The translations under genes and the position numbers were made by a program. A DNA stretch of 64,000 nucleotides from Lachancea kluyveri NRRL Y-12651. Its lineage: Eukaryota > Ascomycota > Saccharomycetes > Saccharomycetales > Saccharomycetaceae. The stretch lies in NCBI GenBank assembly GCA_000149225.2, contig CM000688.1:558001-622000 (forward strand), written 5' to 3'. Positions 61,248 through 64,000 of this stretch are shown piece by piece; the first letter of the stretch is position 1; each line of letters begins with the position of its first letter. Below the pieces are notes generated by a model. That model did not search any database. It was not told where the DNA came from and saw only the letters and a program-made list of their open reading frames with translations.

Positions 61248-61371
61248 CTTTGTTTCGCTCTCTCGTTACCGTACCGCACCAACTCTTGTTGTCTTCATGA
61301 GATGAGTAACGGTTGTCTCTACACGTCGAGTTTTTCTTTCTCTTTCAAACATCAAAAGGAAAAGTCACGGG

Positions 61372-61372
<1 letters not shown>

Positions 61373-61411
<39 letters not shown>
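61373..61411 (+). repeat. Poly(A) tract, 39 nt
   Basis: 39 consecutive A, followed by further A/T sequence, in the 274-bp divergent promoter of TIM12 and PBY1. Confidence 0.9.
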
Positions 61412-61413
<2 letters not shown>

Positions 61414-61521
61414 AAAAATAAAAATTAAAAAAATAAAGAACAAAATGTTATTTACTATATACTACTTGAAAATCTCATCTTCCAATCTTTTTTTCTTCTC
61501 TCTCCTCCTCCAGTAACACAT

Positions 61522-63773
61522 ATGCGCATTTTGGTAGGTTTTTTTCTATCGTCTTCCATTGCTATTTCTTTTTACTAACTGAACCCCCTCGCATACAGCT
61601 TACCAACGACGATGGTCCCTTAAATGACCAGTTTTCCCCTTACATAAGACACTTGGTCCAGTACATTACTCGCAACAAACCGGACTGGTCTTTGACTATT
61701 TGTGTCCCGCATACCCAAAGGTCTTGGATAGGCAAAGCTCATTTTGCAGGCAAGAACCTCTGTGCTAGCTTCATTTACACTGATCCTGAAGCTCAGGATA
61801 ATTCCTTTTGGGGCCCCTACCCTTTACCTCAAAGACCAATGGTCACATCTTCCCCAAAAAATTTAGCCAGACCAACTCTCTTGCCCACCATTCTAAACCA
61901 TGACATTCCTTCCAATGCCATCGAGTGGTGCTTGCTTGACGGGACTCCGGCTTCATGTACTGATATCGGTCTACACCATTTAATCCCAGACAAATTTGAT
62001 CTTGTGATCTCTGGCCCAAACGTGGGTCGTAATACTTCTGCTGCTTACATCACCTCGTCCGGAACTGTCGGTGCTGCGATGGAGGCGGTTATTACCGGTA
62101 ACACCCCTGCGATCGGTTTGTCGTGGGCGTACTTTGATGGGCGTAAATTGATGGACGATGCCGTCTTCTACCAGGCTTCTAAGAGAAGTTGCGAAGTTAT
62201 CCAGTATTTGAAAGACCATTGGAATCCAGAAGTGGATCTCTACAGTATCAATATTCCTCTCTTAAAATCTTTGTGTGACGATACAAAGGTGATGTACGCG
62301 CCAATTTTGGAAAACAAGTGGTGTAACATTTTTTCCCCTGCAACATTACACGGCGACACTCAAGGTGATATCGAGGATGGTGTTGAATTGCAATGTGTCA
62401 AATTTCATTGGAATCCTGATTTTCGCAAACAGAGACAGGCCATTTTCGACTCAGAAGGTATCAACGATGGTAGAGTTATTGAAAATGGGATGATCAGTGT
62501 CACACCTTTGAGAGCCGTCTTGAAAGGCGTTGACTCTTTGGTTGGTGAAATAAAATTAGACTCTGCTTCAGATGATAGAATAGCTTTGACAATTGATGAG
62601 AGCGAATACATTCACAAACCTTTGTTTCAAGCTTTTGCCAAGTATCTTCCTCAAGTTGGGATTTTAAACTCCCTGCCTGATTTATCCACATTTCAAGGGA
62701 AAATCTTCCAATTTGGGGATTACGAGCACATGGATATGGATCAGTTGAGCAGAAACGACAGGTATTTTACAAACTCTTATATTTATCGGAAAGCATTGAT
62801 TCGGAAACATTACCTATCGCACACAATTCATTCGTACATCGTCAAACATCCGGAATCCATTTTGAACAAGGCATACATGGAGTCCTTCAACATCGATGTA
62901 GACTATGCAGAGTTCCTTGATGACGCTTTGGACGAAAACTGGGAGTTGAGGCAAGAATTGGAATCCGAACAAAAGTGGTGGATCTTGAAACCTAGCATGA
63001 GCGATAAAGGTCAAGGTATTCGTGTCTTTAAATCTATCGAAGACTTGCAAACCATTTTTGATTCCTTCGACGAAGATCCTACCGATGACGAGGATAACGA
63101 GGTTACTGGTGCTGATGATAGCAAAATCGTCACTTCCCAACTTCGCCACTTCATCGTTCAAGAATATTTAAACAATCCTTTACTTTTGGACTCAACGGAT
63201 AACAAGAAATTTCATATCAGGTGTTATATTACTTGTAAAGGTGATTTACAAGTGTATGTCTTTGATCGTATGTTGGCTTTGTTTGCGCCAACAAAGTTTG
63301 TCTCCCCAGATGAAGATTATTCTCCTACCGATATGGAACAGTTAGAATGTCACTTGACAAATACATGCTTACAAACAAAAGATGAAACAAGGAAGAATTC
63401 TGTCAAAGAATTTGACTCCCTCACAGATTTGTCTATCGAAGACAAAAACAGTATCAAGAAACAAATACACGATATTGCACGTGAAATTTTTTTGGCAGCC
63501 GTTAATGTCAACAGATTAAATTTCCAACCTATATCCAATGCATTTGAAATTTATGGATTTGACTTTTTGGTGGACTCGTCTTTGAATGTTAAGATCTTGG
63601 AAGTTAATGCATTCCCAGATTTTAAGCAGACTGGTGCTGAATTGAAGGACTTGATTGATGAACTATTTGACAATGTCGTGAAAAAATGTGTTGTTCCTAT
63701 CTTCCAAAAGGACACAAAAGTTCAGAGTAAAAACTTCGTTAAAGTCTTGGACCAAAGTTCCAATGATTGGTGA
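61522..63773 (+). CDS. PBY1: Pby1, SurE-like phosphatase domain fused to TTL-like domain (with a 65-nt intron)
   Basis: A 728-residue P-body-associated protein. Exon 1 is 61522-61533 (MRIL). The intron is 61534-61598, with donor GTAGGT, TACTAAC at 61573-61579 and a CAG acceptor. Exon 2 (61599-63773) begins LTNDDGP, so the SurE-type metal-binding start MRILLTNDDG is restored, matching S. cerevisiae MRVLITNDDG. The SurE-like domain is at about 1-300 (DLVISGPNVGRNTSAAYITSSGTVGAAMEA). The tubulin-tyrosine-ligase-like ATP-grasp domain is at about 370-720 (WWILKPSMSDKGQGIRVF, KFHIRCYI, EVNAFPDFKQTG). Length is near S. cerevisiae Pby1 (753), which has no intron. Reading only the long open frame would miss the catalytic N terminus. 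Confidence 0.94.
61534..61598 (+). other. 65-nt intron in PBY1 with a GTAGGT donor
   Basis: Donor GTAGGT (one change from GTATGT), perfect branch site TACTAAC at 61573-61579 and acceptor ACAG ending at 61598. Splicing recovers the conserved N terminus exactly. Confidence 0.88.
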
Positions 63774-63917
63774 AAACCTTCAGTGATTTCTCTTTCTCCT
63801 TTCTTTTGATTTTTAAAAATTAGTCGCTTGTATTTATATTATATTAGGAGTAAAGAGAAGAATATGGGAAGGGGGGTTGGGGAGAAGCATACAACGATTA
63901 ATCAATCTCTAAGGTCT

Positions 63918-64000
63918 TCACTCCTCCTCTTCCTCCAAGTTTTCCTGCTGTCTGCCACCCATAGATCTGTTGGTAGTTGCGCTAATCAAACCTCGTTTGA
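63918..64000 (-). CDS. RXT2: 3' end of a probable RXT2 gene (partial)
   Basis: The right edge holds the last 26 codons of a minus-strand gene, ending KRGLISATTNRSMGGRQQENLEEEEE and a TGA at 63920-63918. In S. cerevisiae the gene converging on PBY1 (YBR094W) is RXT2 (YBR095C), a subunit of the Rpd3L histone deacetylase complex. The call depends on synteny and orientation; the fragment is too short to identify alone. Confidence 0.5.
   Translation of the reverse strand, partial: KRGLISATTNRSMGGRQQENLEEEEE

Overview
The window is nuclear DNA from a budding yeast of the family Saccharomycetaceae. Genes are close-packed and almost all lack introns. The few introns carry the yeast signals GTATGT and TACTAAC. 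Nearly every protein has a recognisable Saccharomyces cerevisiae counterpart. Genes that in S. cerevisiae are split between two whole-genome-duplication sister tracks (YBR082-YBR095 on one side; YBL027-YBL038, YPR047-YPR052 and YDR059-YDR060 on the other) are interleaved here in one series, with single copies of the duplicated pairs (UBC4/5, RPL19A/B, AAC2/3, NHP6A/B). That is the order expected of a lineage that did not undergo the duplication (Zygosaccharomyces, Torulaspora, Lachancea, Kluyveromyces or similar). The species cannot be fixed from the sequence alone.

Layout, left to right. 1-5.1 kb: the 5' two-thirds of a UBC4/5 ubiquitin-conjugating enzyme gene with an intron, a small bHLH transcription factor, then about 2.7 kb without a gene. 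5.1-17 kb: MAK21 (60S assembly), TEC1 (TEA/ATTS regulator), MIS1 (mitochondrial C1-tetrahydrofolate synthase), RPL19 with a 2-nt first exon, and the YBL028C/LLPH ribosome-biogenesis protein. 18-29.6 kb: YBL029W and YBL029C-A homologs, a Zn2Cys6 regulator, the ADP/ATP carrier, SHE1 and HEK2. 30.7-49 kb: RIB1, YBR085C-A homolog, STU1, POL12, IST2, YBL036C homolog, APL3, RFC5 and MRPL16. 49.4-64 kb: MSF1, TAH18, ATG11, a small unrecognised membrane-protein ORF, MAK3, POL30, NHP6, TIM12, PBY1 and the 3' end of a probable RXT2.

There is no operon-like organisation, but promoter motifs group genes by function. The ribosome-biogenesis genes (MAK21, YBL028C homolog) have RRPE plus PAC elements. The replication genes (POL12, RFC5, POL30) have MluI cell-cycle boxes. 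RPL19 has a Rap1-like site, MIS1 a TGACTC Bas1/Gcn4-type site, AAC a CCAAT box, and TEC1 a combined pheromone-response/TEA-site element.

I found no transposon, LTR, virus-like element, tRNA gene, rRNA gene, CRISPR array or centromere. The observations most worth a second look are the bHLH protein that lacks the E-box-reading glutamate, the very short introns in POL30 and PBY1, the structured gene-free stretch at 2.6-3.3 kb, the G-rich island in the RPL19 promoter, the promoter-like cluster near 60.4 kb, and the unassigned small ORF beside MAK3. Start codons were chosen by eye: several longer reading frames begin with TTG or GTG, and the first plausible ATG was used instead.
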